64,000 nucleotides of DNA, taken from contig NZ_BMRK01000011.1 in assembly GCF_014648595.1 (NCBI RefSeq), positions 89,706-153,705 of the forward strand, written 5' to 3'. The position numbers were made by a program, and so were the translations under genes. Positions within the stretch are counted from its first letter, which is position 1. Every line of letters begins with the position of its first letter. The notes under the pieces were generated by a model that was not told the origin of the DNA, searched no databases, and was given only the letters and a program-made list of their open reading frames with translations. This stretch comes from Nocardioides luteus. GTDB lineage: Bacteria; Actinomycetota; Actinomycetes; Propionibacteriales; Nocardioidaceae. Below, in pieces: positions 57,468 to 64,000 of the stretch.

Positions 57468-57797
57468 GGCGCCATTCTTGCAGATGAATGCAGAATTTCG
57501 CTCAATCTAGTGGTCAAGTCCACTTTCATCGCCGAGCGCGCCGCGCGGGTGTCGACGGGCCACGGTCAGCGGTAGTTGATGAAGCGCTCCCCGCTTGATT
57601 GCTATTGACGGACGTTGACTGGAAACAACGTCTGACCTGCGGTGACATGCTGGCAGTTTATTGACGTCGATTGACGTCGTGCGGACTGCCTGCGGACCGG
57701 CCCACCCCCGGGCTGACATCACCCAATAGGTCGGCTCCCGGCAGGCGTTGCACCGCTCGCCGAGAGCCTCGGAACCGTCCCTCAGGAGGACAGAACC
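57468..57797. other. Intergenic region at the left edge of the accessory island
   Basis: These 330 bases divide the conserved Rrf2 gene from foreign-looking genes. They hold the leftward Rrf2 promoter, a stem-loop GACGTTG-N8-CAACGTC (57611-57632) and repeated ATTGACG motifs. Base composition is lower in GC than the surroundings. No integrase, tRNA or flanking att repeat could be identified, so the integration point is not defined. Confidence 0.5.
57603..57679. repeat. ATTGACG repeat cluster with stem-loop
   Basis: ATTGACG occurs at about 57604, then twice in a direct tandem ATTGACGTCG x2 (57660-57679). A seven-base-pair stem with an eight-base loop lies between. The arrangement could be operator or recombinase binding sites, or tandem -35-like elements for the next gene. 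Confidence 0.5.
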
Positions 57798-58703
57798 GTG
57801 AACGCATCATCCCAGAGCAACACCACCACGACGACCCCCGAGGTCGCCCCTGCCCGGCCGGAGGCCGGCGACAACACCCCCAGCACCAGCGCGCCGAAGG
57901 CCTGCCCCGCTTGCGGGAGCGCCGAGGCCTGGCACGGTGTCATCACCGAGCCCGGCGAGGGCGATCGGCACGCCTGCGACGCGTGCGGCACCGTACGTAC
58001 CGTCCGGATCCTCGAGTCGGAGCCCGTCGAGGCTGTCCACCTTCACCTCAGCCCCCGCCCGGTCGCGGAGAGCGTCGAGGGCGCCTGGCCGTCGGTCCCG
58101 TGCCCGAGCTGGTGCACCAACGACCACGCCGAGGACGTCGACTGGACCGTCACGGACCCGGGGGACGTCTTCGAGCACCTCGGGGCGGAGCTGGCGCGGC
58201 TGCCCCTGGCCGGGGAGACGCGGGTCTCAGTCCGGGCGTCTCACGCGTTCACCCGTGCCGGTGCCGAGCACGGTCGCACGGTCGCTGTCGAGTGCGGCCG
58301 TGACCTCACGATCGAGGAGGCGCGGCACTTCGCCGAGGCGGTCCTCCAGGCCGTCGCGATGGTCGAGCCGGCGGCCGGCGGGGCGGGCATGAGCCACGAT
58401 GAGCCGGTCCAGGTCGAGGAGGCCGGCGAGGTCGACCTGTCCTTCGGGGCCATCCTGCCGCCGGAGCTCGACAGCAAGGTCTCCGGCGAGGACCAGGACC
58501 GCGACAACGACTTCATCGAGTCTGTCCTCGAGCGGCACCGTGCCGCAGCCGAGACGCTCACCGAGCGCGAGTGGGCAGCCCTGGGGCGCCGCATGTTCCG
58601 CGCCCAGCTCGACGACACCGGCGTGCCCATCACGACGAGCGAGCACCTCGCCGACCTGTCCGGCATCTCGGTGCGGCGTCTGTGGCTCGGGGAGGAGTCG
58701 TGA
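57798..58703 (+). CDS. Accessory protein with zinc-ribbon and DUF6907-like domains
   Basis: The 301-residue product has a Thr/Ala/Pro-rich leader (to residue 33). A zinc-ribbon follows (CPACGSAEAW ... CDACGTVRTV), then a region around CPSWCTNDHAEDVDW that resembles DUF6907 proteins of actinobacterial mobile elements. A C-terminal helical part ends TTSEHLADLSGISVRRLWLGEES, which could be a small HTH-like motif. Function unknown. Mobile-element context supports accessory status. Confidence 0.6.
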   Translation: MNASSQSNTTTTTPEVAPARPEAGDNTPSTSAPKACPACGSAEAWHGVITEPGEGDRHACDACGTVRTVRILESEPVEAVHLHLSPRPVAESVEGAWPSVPCPSWCTNDHAEDVDWTVTDPGDVFEHLGAELARLPLAGETRVSVRASHAFTRAGAEHGRTVAVECGRDLTIEEARHFAEAVLQAVAMVEPAAGGAGMSHDEPVQVEEAGEVDLSFGAILPPELDSKVSGEDQDRDNDFIESVLERHRAAAETLTEREWAALGRRMFRAQLDDTGVPITTSEHLADLSGISVRRLWLGEES

Positions 58704-58867
58704 CCGGCGACGAGCCCATCCACGGGCACGTCTTCAAGACCGAGCCCTATCGACGGCTGCTCGTGCGGCGGTGGCGCTGGCGGTGCAGCTGCGGCGCGAC
58801 CGAGGGAGGCCACCTCACGAGGACGTCAGCGACCTACGCGGGCGACAACCACACGCTCGGGCGCTGA
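58700..58867 (+). CDS. Small zinc-ribbon-like protein
   Basis: GTG 58700 overlaps the previous stop and has a GGAGGAG ribosome site, giving 55 residues: a basic stretch (RRLLVRRWRWRCSCG) and one CxC pair with later histidines. Similar tiny basic proteins occur in actinobacterial phages and integrative elements. The coupling supports its being real. Confidence 0.6.
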   Translation: MTGDEPIHGHVFKTEPYRRLLVRRWRWRCSCGATEGGHLTRTSATYAGDNHTLGR

Positions 58868-58888
58868 CCGAGCGGCCCGATCAGAATG

Positions 58889-58928
58889 CAACGCCCCGCC
58901 TCCGGGGAGGGATGGAGGCGGGGCGTTG
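58889..58928. terminator. Strong hairpin terminator in the island
   Basis: CAACGCCCCGCCTCC pairs perfectly with GGAGGCGGGGCGTTG around a ten-base loop; TGTCATTTTC follows. Placed 22 bases after the small zinc-ribbon gene. Confidence 0.85.
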
Positions 58929-58930
58929 TG

Positions 58931-59089
58931 TCATTTTCGCAGGTCTCGGGCTGGATTCTGGTTGGCTGACCAGGCCGCAGCCGTGGCACCGCGCGCGCGA
59001 CGCTCCTCCGGGGAGAGCTTGAGACAGGGCGGGTGACGGTCCGCCGGGCCCCATCGCAGCCCGCAGGCCTCGCAGTTACTGGCATCCAT
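58931..59089 (-). CDS. Small putative zinc-binding protein
   Basis: A 52-residue reading frame starts MDASNCEACGLRWGPADRHPP and carries C-x2-C and a later cysteine before a basic helix (LSPEERRARGATAAAW). This cysteine arrangement resembles small phage and element proteins. It faces the terminator hairpin, which would end it too. No clear ribosome site, so it is tentative. Confidence 0.4.
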   Translation of the reverse strand: MDASNCEACGLRWGPADRHPPCLKLSPEERRARGATAAAWSANQNPARDLRK

Positions 59090-59262
59090 CTGGTGTCCCG
59101 TCACTTCGTTGGTCTGGCTCCCGGGACGCTGCTGGCTCAGGTTGACTTGGGTAAACCGTTGCTGGGCAACGCCCCGGGGTGACTCCAGACCATCACCAGC
59201 AGGCGGCACAGCGGCAGGGGTTCGCTGTCCGGAGTTGTCGAAAACCCTCTAGGCTTCCCGGC

Positions 59263-59592
59263 ATGACTTCGGACTACGTGACCGTGACCGTGACGTTCGA
59301 TGACGAGAAGGCAGCGGAGGAGACCGCCGCCACGATCGTCCGGGAACGTCTCGCCGCGTGCGGGCAGGTCGAGAGCCCGATCAAGTCGTTCTACTGGTGG
59401 GAGGGCGAGGTCCAGAACGATGCCGAGTGGCGCGTCGACTTCAAGACCAGGGCCGACCTGCTCGACAAGCTCACGGCCCGGGTGGTCGAGCTCCACTCGT
59501 ACGACGTCCCGCAGGTCACCGCGGCGCCGATCGTCGGCGGACTGCCCGCGTACATGGACTGGATCCGGGACGAGACGAGTGCGGCTAGTTGA
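59263..59592 (+). CDS. cutA: CutA-like divalent cation tolerance protein
   Basis: ATG 59263, 109 residues. CutA1 features are clear: VTVTVTFDDEKAAEETAATIV, RLAACGQVESPIKSFYWWEGEVQND, FKTRADLLDKL and HSYDVPQVTAAPI. CutA proteins are trimeric, PII-like-fold cytoplasmic proteins linked to copper tolerance. Finding it overlapped by an HTH regulator inside an accessory island is unusual for a housekeeping-type gene. Confidence 0.85.
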   Translation: MTSDYVTVTVTFDDEKAAEETAATIVRERLAACGQVESPIKSFYWWEGEVQNDAEWRVDFKTRADLLDKLTARVVELHSYDVPQVTAAPIVGGLPAYMDWIRDETSAAS

Positions 59593-60559
59593 CCCGACCT
59601 TCGGCGCGCGTCTGCGGGAGCTCCGGCAGGCGCGTGAGCTGAGCCTGCGCGAGCTCTCCGCCCTGGCGTACGTCAGCAAGTCGCAGATCTCCGAGTGGGA
59701 GACCGGCAGGCGCCGGCCGTCGCTCGACCTCGCCGAAGCGCTCGACCATGCCCTCGAGGCGAACGGCGAGCTGGCAGCCCTCGTCATCGAGCGCCCTGCC
59801 GACGATCTCGTATGTGCTGCGATCGCTGCCCCGCGGCAGATCGACGCCGGCCAGGTCGAGGCGCTCGCCGGGACCCTCGCATTCAGCCGGCGCCTGGACG
59901 ATTCCCTCCCCGCTGCCACGCTGCTGCCCGCGGTCGAGGGCCAGCTGGAGACGATGCAGATCCTCGCGCGCGACGTACGCGGACCGGCCGCCCGGGAGCT
60001 GCGGCTCGTCGCGGCGCAGTACGGGCAGTTCGCCGGGTGGCTCAACTCCCAGGTGCGCAACGACAAGCGCGCCGAGCAGCTCCTGTCCACGGCAGCCCGT
60101 GACGCCCTCGAGCTGGACGCACCCGACCTCGCCAGCCAGACCCACGGTTTCCGGGGCGCGCTCGAGCGCAGGAAGGCCAGCCCGCGAGGGATCGCACGCT
60201 GGTTCATGGCTGCGTACGAGACGCCCGGGATCAGCAACCTGCACCGCGTAGATGCTGCCTACAAGGCGACACATGGTCTCGGCCTGCTCGGCGACCAGCG
60301 CGGCGCGGCGGACCTCCTCAACCAGGCCGACGACCTCACCACGGCGCTGCCTGACGACGCCACGTCGCCCGTGGCGTACTGGCTGAACCCGTCGTGGCTG
60401 CGGCTCTCAGGAGGCCTAGCGCACCTCGGCATGGGCAACCACCAGCGCGCGGCCGAGAGTCTGCGAGCGGGCCTGGATGCGATGCCCGATGGCTGGCAGG
60501 ACGCCGAGTGGAGCTCGGAGTACGTCGAAGCGCTCGCCCTGGCCGAGGCCGGAGCATGA
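59579..60559 (+). CDS. XRE-family regulator with TPR-like C-terminus
   Basis: GTG 59579 overlaps the cutA end by 14 bases; 326 residues. The HTH_3 domain covers about residues 5-60 (LRELRQARELSLRELSALAYVSKSQISEWETG). The rest is helical and TPR-like (RAEQLLSTAARDALEL, HQRAAESLRAGLDAM), the plan of actinobacterial NsdA/BldD-like or plasmid transfer regulators. The coupling to cutA suggests a mini-operon. Confidence 0.8.
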   Translation: MRLVDPTFGARLRELRQARELSLRELSALAYVSKSQISEWETGRRRPSLDLAEALDHALEANGELAALVIERPADDLVCAAIAAPRQIDAGQVEALAGTLAFSRRLDDSLPAATLLPAVEGQLETMQILARDVRGPAARELRLVAAQYGQFAGWLNSQVRNDKRAEQLLSTAARDALELDAPDLASQTHGFRGALERRKASPRGIARWFMAAYETPGISNLHRVDAAYKATHGLGLLGDQRGAADLLNQADDLTTALPDDATSPVAYWLNPSWLRLSGGLAHLGMGNHQRAAESLRAGLDAMPDGWQDAEWSSEYVEALALAEAGA

Positions 60560-60794
60560 CGCAGTTCCTCTACCCGGTGCCGCGTGCCTTCCCGGGCACA
60601 CGGGCGACACGGTCGAGCTCCTCGCGAACGGCCGAGAGGTCGAGAACGGGGCGCTGATCGTCGCGGCGGAGGTCGCCCCAGACGGCAGGTCCGTGACCCT
60701 GACGCTGGACGTGCACGCCGGGACAGTCCTGGCCGGGGACATCCTCCAGATCATCACCCCGCCGACCGCTGAGGCTGCTGCACGTCCAGCTTGA
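60556..60794 (+). pseudogene. Small gene with apparent frameshift (possible -1 programmed frameshift)
   Basis: The ATG overlaps the XRE stop by four bases and starts MTQFLYPVPRAFPG. That frame then becomes Arg/Ser-rich and stops at 60657. The -1 frame carries on sensibly as HTGDTVELLANGREVENGAL and runs to 60794. The switch point contains the heptamer CCCGGGC (60591-60597) in X-XXY-YYZ phase. Joined at that point the product is 79 residues with a compact beta-rich body ending in LAGDILQIITPP. A one-base assembly error or a decayed gene would look the same. Confidence 0.55.
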
Positions 60795-60936
60795 TGGGCC
60801 GCGCGGCCCTCGGCGCTGGCCCGGTCTCTGAGGGGCATGGAAAGAGCAACCCCCTCTCTCGGACCATCGATCCCGGCGGAGTCCCGCCACGTTCAGCGGG
60901 TGACGTTGACGCCGAGGGCTCGCGGCAGATCGTGGG

Positions 60937-61344
60937 TCAGCGGCGCCCGTGGACGCGCAGCTTGAGCGGAGCGCCGGCCGCGGTGGTGACCGCGACGCCG
61001 ACGAGCGTGCCAGCCGCCGCGGCCGTGGCGACGGTGGCGGTCTTGACCAGGCCGCCGGTGTCGGTGACGACGCCGGCGCCGGCGGAGATCCCGGCGGAGG
61101 CCTCGAGCTCGTGCTCACACCCCTCGATAGGCCACACGTCGACGGCCTGCCCGGCGCCGGCGTCGGACCCAGCGACACCGACGACAGAGGCGGAGTCCGC
61201 GGGCGCGTGAGCGACGGTCCCGTCTCCGGAGACCGCGACCATGCGGCCCCCGACGACGGCGGCCGAAGTCGTGTAACGCAGCGGGAGGAGGCCAGAGGTC
61301 AGCGGGGTGTTCCCGACAGTTTGACGCGGGCGGTAGACGGTCAT
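60937..61344 (-). CDS. DUF2190-like phage capsid-associated protein
   Basis: The 135-residue Ala/Gly/Val-rich protein (LRYTTSAAVVGGRMVAVSGDGTVAHAPADSASVVGVAGSDA) matches the pattern of DUF2190/phage head decoration proteins: beta-rich, low complexity, with repeated GV/AG turns. It ends the leftward gene row. No major capsid gene follows in the 142 bases to the left, where I see nothing coding. Confidence 0.6.
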   Translation of the reverse strand: MTVYRPRQTVGNTPLTSGLLPLRYTTSAAVVGGRMVAVSGDGTVAHAPADSASVVGVAGSDAGAGQAVDVWPIEGCEHELEASAGISAGAGVVTDTGGLVKTATVATAAAAGTLVGVAVTTAAGAPLKLRVHGRR

Positions 61345-61347
61345 CGG

Positions 61348-62139
61348 TCAGTCCTCCTCGTTCCAGACGATCCCCTGCGGGGTGATGCCGTAGGTCTGCT
61401 GACGGGGCCGGCGGTCGGCCGGCTTCGGCTTCGGCTCGGGCGGATAGAGCTGGCGCATCAGCTCCTCGTCCTCGGGGTCGTCCTCGAGCGCGGCCGCGAC
61501 CTGCGCCGTGTAGTTGCGGTGCTGGCGGAGCAGCTGCGAGCGCCGACGTTCCCGCTGCTCCGCCGCGGCCTCGGCCGCCGCCTGGCGGTCCCGGGCGGCA
61601 AGGAGATGCTCATCCTGGACGCTGTGCAGCTCCTGCAGCTCGTCCCGGGTGTAGTCACCGAACAGTGCGGCCTCCTCGGCGTCGAGCCGGGCCGTGGCGG
61701 AGAGCGTCGGCTCCATCTGGCGCAGTCCGCCGGACGAGGCGTCGTAGACCGGGTGAAGCGACTGCAGAGTCGCCCAGCTCCCGGCGATCGAGCCCGACGC
61801 CGCACGCTCGGCCTTGCACCGGTCGAGCCAGTACTGGGCACGCGCCGCACCGATCCGGCCTGTCGCGACGGCCCATTCGACCGCGCCCTCGTCCGAGGGG
61901 ACCGGGAGGGCGGGCGCGGCGCTTGCCGGAGCCGGGGCGGGCTCCCCCCGTCCCGTCGCCCGTGCGACAGCGGCGGCACAGCGGCGCCCCCACTCCTCCT
62001 CGCCGTAGTGCTCGCGTGCCTCGTCGAGCGCCTCGAGCAACGCGTCGCCGAGGACCTGATCGGACACGGACGGGTCGACGCCGGCGAGCTGCGCCAGCGT
62101 CTCGCGATGCTCAGCGGAGAATCCCAGCTTCTTGGTCAT
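61348..62139 (-). CDS. Phage-like hypothetical protein, scaffold-like
   Basis: The 263-residue helical protein has an N-terminal LGFSAEHRETLAQLAGVDPSVSDQVLGDALLEAL stretch. A central region (EWAVATGRIGAARAQYWLDRCKAE) recalls the C-terminal scaffold part of phage protease/scaffold proteins, and a charged coiled coil (residues about 175-225) follows. It comes just before the DUF2190-like gene, as head genes do. There are no protease motifs. The assignment is an inference. Confidence 0.55.
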   Translation of the reverse strand: MTKKLGFSAEHRETLAQLAGVDPSVSDQVLGDALLEALDEAREHYGEEEWGRRCAAAVARATGRGEPAPAPASAAPALPVPSDEGAVEWAVATGRIGAARAQYWLDRCKAERAASGSIAGSWATLQSLHPVYDASSGGLRQMEPTLSATARLDAEEAALFGDYTRDELQELHSVQDEHLLAARDRQAAAEAAAEQRERRRSQLLRQHRNYTAQVAAALEDDPEDEELMRQLYPPEPKPKPADRRPRQQTYGITPQGIVWNEED

Positions 62140-62465
62140 GCGTTCACCTCAATCGTCTCGACGAAACCATCGGCGAGGAGCCGCGCGGCCGTGGCCGGGT
62201 CAACTTCCGGCGGCAGCAACGTGCCCTTGTGGAATCCGATGGTCAGGGAGCCCTGGCGGCCCACGATCCCGCCGGCCCCGAGGACCGGCGCGGTGATGTA
62301 CTTCGCCGTGACGCGGTACCGCGCGCAGCCAGTGCAGCGGAACACGGCCCGCAGGCTCTCGGCCTGGCGCTCGCGAACGTGAACGGTCGCTGTGCAGTCG
62401 GGCGCGTTGCAGGTCACCGGGACCCGGGGCTCCTCGGCGATCGCGCTCTTGCTGCCGTACGTCAT
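62136..62465 (-). CDS. Hypothetical zinc-finger-like protein
   Basis: The 109-residue protein has two CxxC-like pairs (CNAPDC, CTGC) that could bind zinc, then a glycine-rich loop VLGAGGIVGRQGS and a C-terminal PPEVDPATAARLLADGFVETIEV helix. It overlaps both neighbours by four bases. Family unknown; it is part of the leftward phage-like operon. Confidence 0.6.
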   Translation of the reverse strand: MTYGSKSAIAEEPRVPVTCNAPDCTATVHVRERQAESLRAVFRCTGCARYRVTAKYITAPVLGAGGIVGRQGSLTIGFHKGTLLPPEVDPATAARLLADGFVETIEVNA

Positions 62466-62830
62466 GACACCTTCCTCAGGTCCGCGGTCTCCTCAGACCA
62501 GTGGATGACCCACGATCGACCGACCCGAGTAGCAGGGAGCCGGCCAGCAGCGGCCCAACGCTCGACCGTCCTCGGACTCACGTTGAGCCGCCGCGCGACC
62601 ACCTTCACCGGCAACGGGTCCATCAACCGGTGCTCACTCTCCGGCGTCCCGGCCGCCCCCGGCGAGTTCTGTCGCGTAGGCGACACAGCCGCCGCAGCGT
62701 GCAGCTCGTCGAGCGCCGCACGATCCACCTCAGGCAGCTCGCCACCACCGTTGCGACGATGCACACCGAGCGCGACGTCGTACGCCAACAGCGCGCGTTC
62801 CGCCGTCCGAGCGGAGATCCAGCCGCCCAT
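62462..62830 (-). CDS. Excisionase-like helix-turn-helix protein
   Basis: ATG 62830, 122 residues. The C-terminus has an HTH_17/MerR-like DNA-binding domain (LPVKVVARRLNVSPRTVERWAAAGRLPATRVGRSWVIH) typical of excisionases and element regulators. The N-terminal half is a helical region of unknown role. Start and stop each overlap neighbouring genes. Confidence 0.7.
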   Translation of the reverse strand: MGGWISARTAERALLAYDVALGVHRRNGGGELPEVDRAALDELHAAAAVSPTRQNSPGAAGTPESEHRLMDPLPVKVVARRLNVSPRTVERWAAAGRLPATRVGRSWVIHWSEETADLRKVS

Positions 62831-63087
62831 CAGTCCCACCCCTCGCGGCGCAGCATCCCCGCCAGCAGCGCGGCGTTCACCTCGGCCGAGCGCTGCAACA
62901 GCTCGAGCGCGTCCCGGTCGACCTGGGCGACGTTCGCCGCGGCCGCCGGCAGGCGCGCGGGTAGCTCGCACTGCACCGCGGCTAGCCGCTGGCGACCGCA
63001 CCGAGAGCAGGTCAACAGCGCCGCCGGCAGCAGGACGCCGGTCACCTCGAGATCGTGACCGCGAACCAGGCACACGAGGGCACTCAT
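62830..63087 (-). CDS. Small zinc-ribbon protein
   Basis: ATG 63087, 85 residues. It opens MSALVCLVRGHDLEV, then CSRCGRQR, giving a Cys/His...CxxC zinc-ribbon common in small mobile-element proteins, followed by a helix rich in Ala and Leu. Its ATG overlaps the stop of the upstream frame. Function unknown. Confidence 0.6.
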   Translation of the reverse strand: MSALVCLVRGHDLEVTGVLLPAALLTCSRCGRQRLAAVQCELPARLPAAAANVAQVDRDALELLQRSAEVNAALLAGMLRREGWD

Positions 63088-63347
63088 GCCGGCCTCCGGC
63101 CCTGGACACCGGCCACCGCTGCGCGCGTAGCGTGACACGTAGCGTAACGGTCACGGAACGTCACGCCAGGAGGCGCGGAATGGCGTCCCCGCAGGTCAGC
63201 AGCCCGATTCGGTAGCCCCCGAACCGTCACAGACGCCCGACGCTGCCGTCCCGGGACAAAGCGCCGGACCTCCGGGGAGAGAGACGCGGCGGCATAAGGC
63301 GCCCGCCCCTCTTGCGGAGTCTGGATTTTTTCCGTGTTCGGGATCAT
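63084..63347 (-). CDS. Hypothetical small basic protein
   Basis: An 87-residue frame begins MIPNTEKIQTPQEGRAPYAA and is Arg-rich throughout. Its start and stop overlap both neighbours in ATGA fashion, exactly like the other members of this leftward row, which is the main support. No motif is recognised, and it may be a chance frame bridging a spacer. Confidence 0.45.
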   Translation of the reverse strand: MIPNTEKIQTPQEGRAPYAAASLSPEVRRFVPGRQRRASVTVRGLPNRAADLRGRHSAPPGVTFRDRYATCHATRAAVAGVQGRRPA

Positions 63348-63484
63348 CGGCGCCCCTCGGTGGTGTGGCGGCGGCGCTGGTCGTGCATCCAGTGGAGCTC
63401 GTCGAGCAGCGCCCGGATCGCCGCGGGTGACCAGAGCTGATGTGCGTGCCGCGCTCGGCCGCGCGTGTAGCTCCTCCGTGGCAT
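63344..63484 (-). CDS. 46-residue basic small protein
   Basis: MPRRSYTRGRARHAHQLWSP opens this short frame, followed by AAIRALLDELHWMHDQRRRHTTEGRR. An excellent GAGGAGGAG ribosome site lies in the end of the upstream gene, and the ATG overlaps that gene's stop. A basic arm plus one amphipathic helix suggests a nucleic-acid-binding or regulatory small protein. Family not recognised. Confidence 0.6.
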   Translation of the reverse strand: MPRRSYTRGRARHAHQLWSPAAIRALLDELHWMHDQRRRHTTEGRR

Positions 63485-64000
63485 CAGCTCTCCTCCTCGG
63501 TCCCGGGCACGGCGTACGTGGCGCGCAGTGCGGCCTCGAGCTCGGGATCGTCGTCGACGTACAGCTCGACGAGCCGGGCGTGTGTGGCGCGGATCGTGTA
63601 CGGCGGGTCATCGCCGTAGCTGCGACCAGTGACGCGTCCCCACAGAGCGACGCGGCCGAGGGCGACGGGCACCGTGCGGTCACGCTTGCCTGAGTTGGCG
63701 GCGAGCCGTTCGATCAGCTCCCATGACGCCATCGCTCGGATGCCACATCCGCAGCGGCGATCTGGCCCGGGGTGTGGCCCTCGGCCGCGGCAGTACCGTG
63801 TGGAGCTCGTGTTGTCGCCCGGCTTCCACGTCGCTGTGGGGTGATGGGTCGGCACTCCAGTCTTGGCGGTGAGGTAGGGCGCGACGAGTCGGTGGTTGAA
63901 CACTGACCAGTAGCGCAACCCGTACAGCGGATCGTCGGCGGGTACGTCGATGCCGTCGCTCTGGTCGAGATCGTCGGGCCAAGCCTCGGCGTCCTCGAGG
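63484..64000 (-). CDS. Accessory-element hypothetical protein (5' partial)
   Basis: The frame continues unbroken past the window end; the portion here reads LEDAEAWPDDLDQSDGIDVP at its upstream edge and ends VPGTEEES. The middle contains YWSVFNHRLVAPYLTAKTG and a cysteine cluster (YCRGRGPHPGPDRRCGCGIRA) likely to bind zinc, a pattern seen in actinobacterial phage and integrative-element proteins. It is upstream in the leftward operon. Function unknown. Confidence 0.65.
   Translation of the reverse strand, partial: LEDAEAWPDDLDQSDGIDVPADDPLYGLRYWSVFNHRLVAPYLTAKTGVPTHHPTATWKPGDNTSSTRYCRGRGPHPGPDRRCGCGIRAMASWELIERLAANSGKRDRTVPVALGRVALWGRVTGRSYGDDPPYTIRATHARLVELYVDDDPELEAALRATYAVPGTEEES

Noticed and set aside
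57468-57797. A tRNA gene as integration site of the island
   Set aside because: No cloverleaf or conserved T-arm sequence was found in this gap.
60949-63215. Long plus-strand frames opposite the leftward island genes
   Set aside because: The minus strand shows an unbroken chain of ATGA-coupled genes, zinc-ribbon and HTH motifs; the plus frames are Arg/Pro-rich and featureless.

Overview
The window is high-GC DNA from an actinobacterium, most likely a Nocardioides-like member of the Nocardioidaceae. The evidence is roughly 70% GC, many GTG starts, dense one- to four-base stop/start overlaps, DUF4229 and TIGR03086 proteins, a full menaquinone/complex I chromosomal neighbourhood, and short repeats encoding VVE-x-VETT at gene ends. 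The genus is an inference. I saw no rRNA, tRNA or CRISPR array.

Layout. 1-5.6 kb: 3' part of a histidine phosphatase, then a cytochrome c maturation operon (TlpA/ResA-like, CcdA, ResB, CcsB), a DUF4229 protein and a maltokinase-cap-like protein. 5.6-9.9 kb: a multiple-monosaccharide ABC transporter (chvE-mmsA-mmsB) behind LacI-type operator palindromes. 10-13.8 kb: menA, an AbiEi-like protein, an MFS transporter and a tiny membrane protein. 14.2-23.2 kb: a type IV secretion-like locus made of pilin-like, VirB3/TcpE-like, VirB4-like, VirB6/TrbL-like and VirB8/TcpC-like proteins plus a cell-wall hydrolase with a C-terminal DNase I-fold domain. No relaxase or coupling protein is visible. 23.3-27.5 kb: menE-menC-menD. 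27.5-35.6 kb: small housekeeping genes including an ArsR/AHSA1 pair, GH25 lysozyme, menF, menG and an HD hydrolase. 35.8-51.8 kb: the 14-gene nuoA-N operon for NADH:quinone oxidoreductase, ending in a long-chain polyprenyl diphosphate synthase. 52-57.5 kb: rarD, a sulfate ABC transporter and an Rrf2 regulator. 57.6-64 kb: an accessory island with phage-like genes, cut by the window end.

The respiratory genes fit together. Polyprenyl synthase, MenA, MenC-G and MenF build menaquinone, complex I reduces it, and the Ccs/Res operon matures the c-type cytochromes that later oxidise it. menB is not in the window.

Over this lie several families of palindromic repeats. A 69-bp palindrome occurs three times, always between genes, bracketing first menA/AbiEi and then the MFS plus secretion block. 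A second GGTCGAG...GACC family lies between genes and also inside coding sequence, where it forms the N-terminus of the TrbL-like protein and the C-termini of CcsB and NuoF. The features most worth a second look are the secretion-like locus, its multi-domain hydrolase, these repeats, and a frameshifted small gene in the island.
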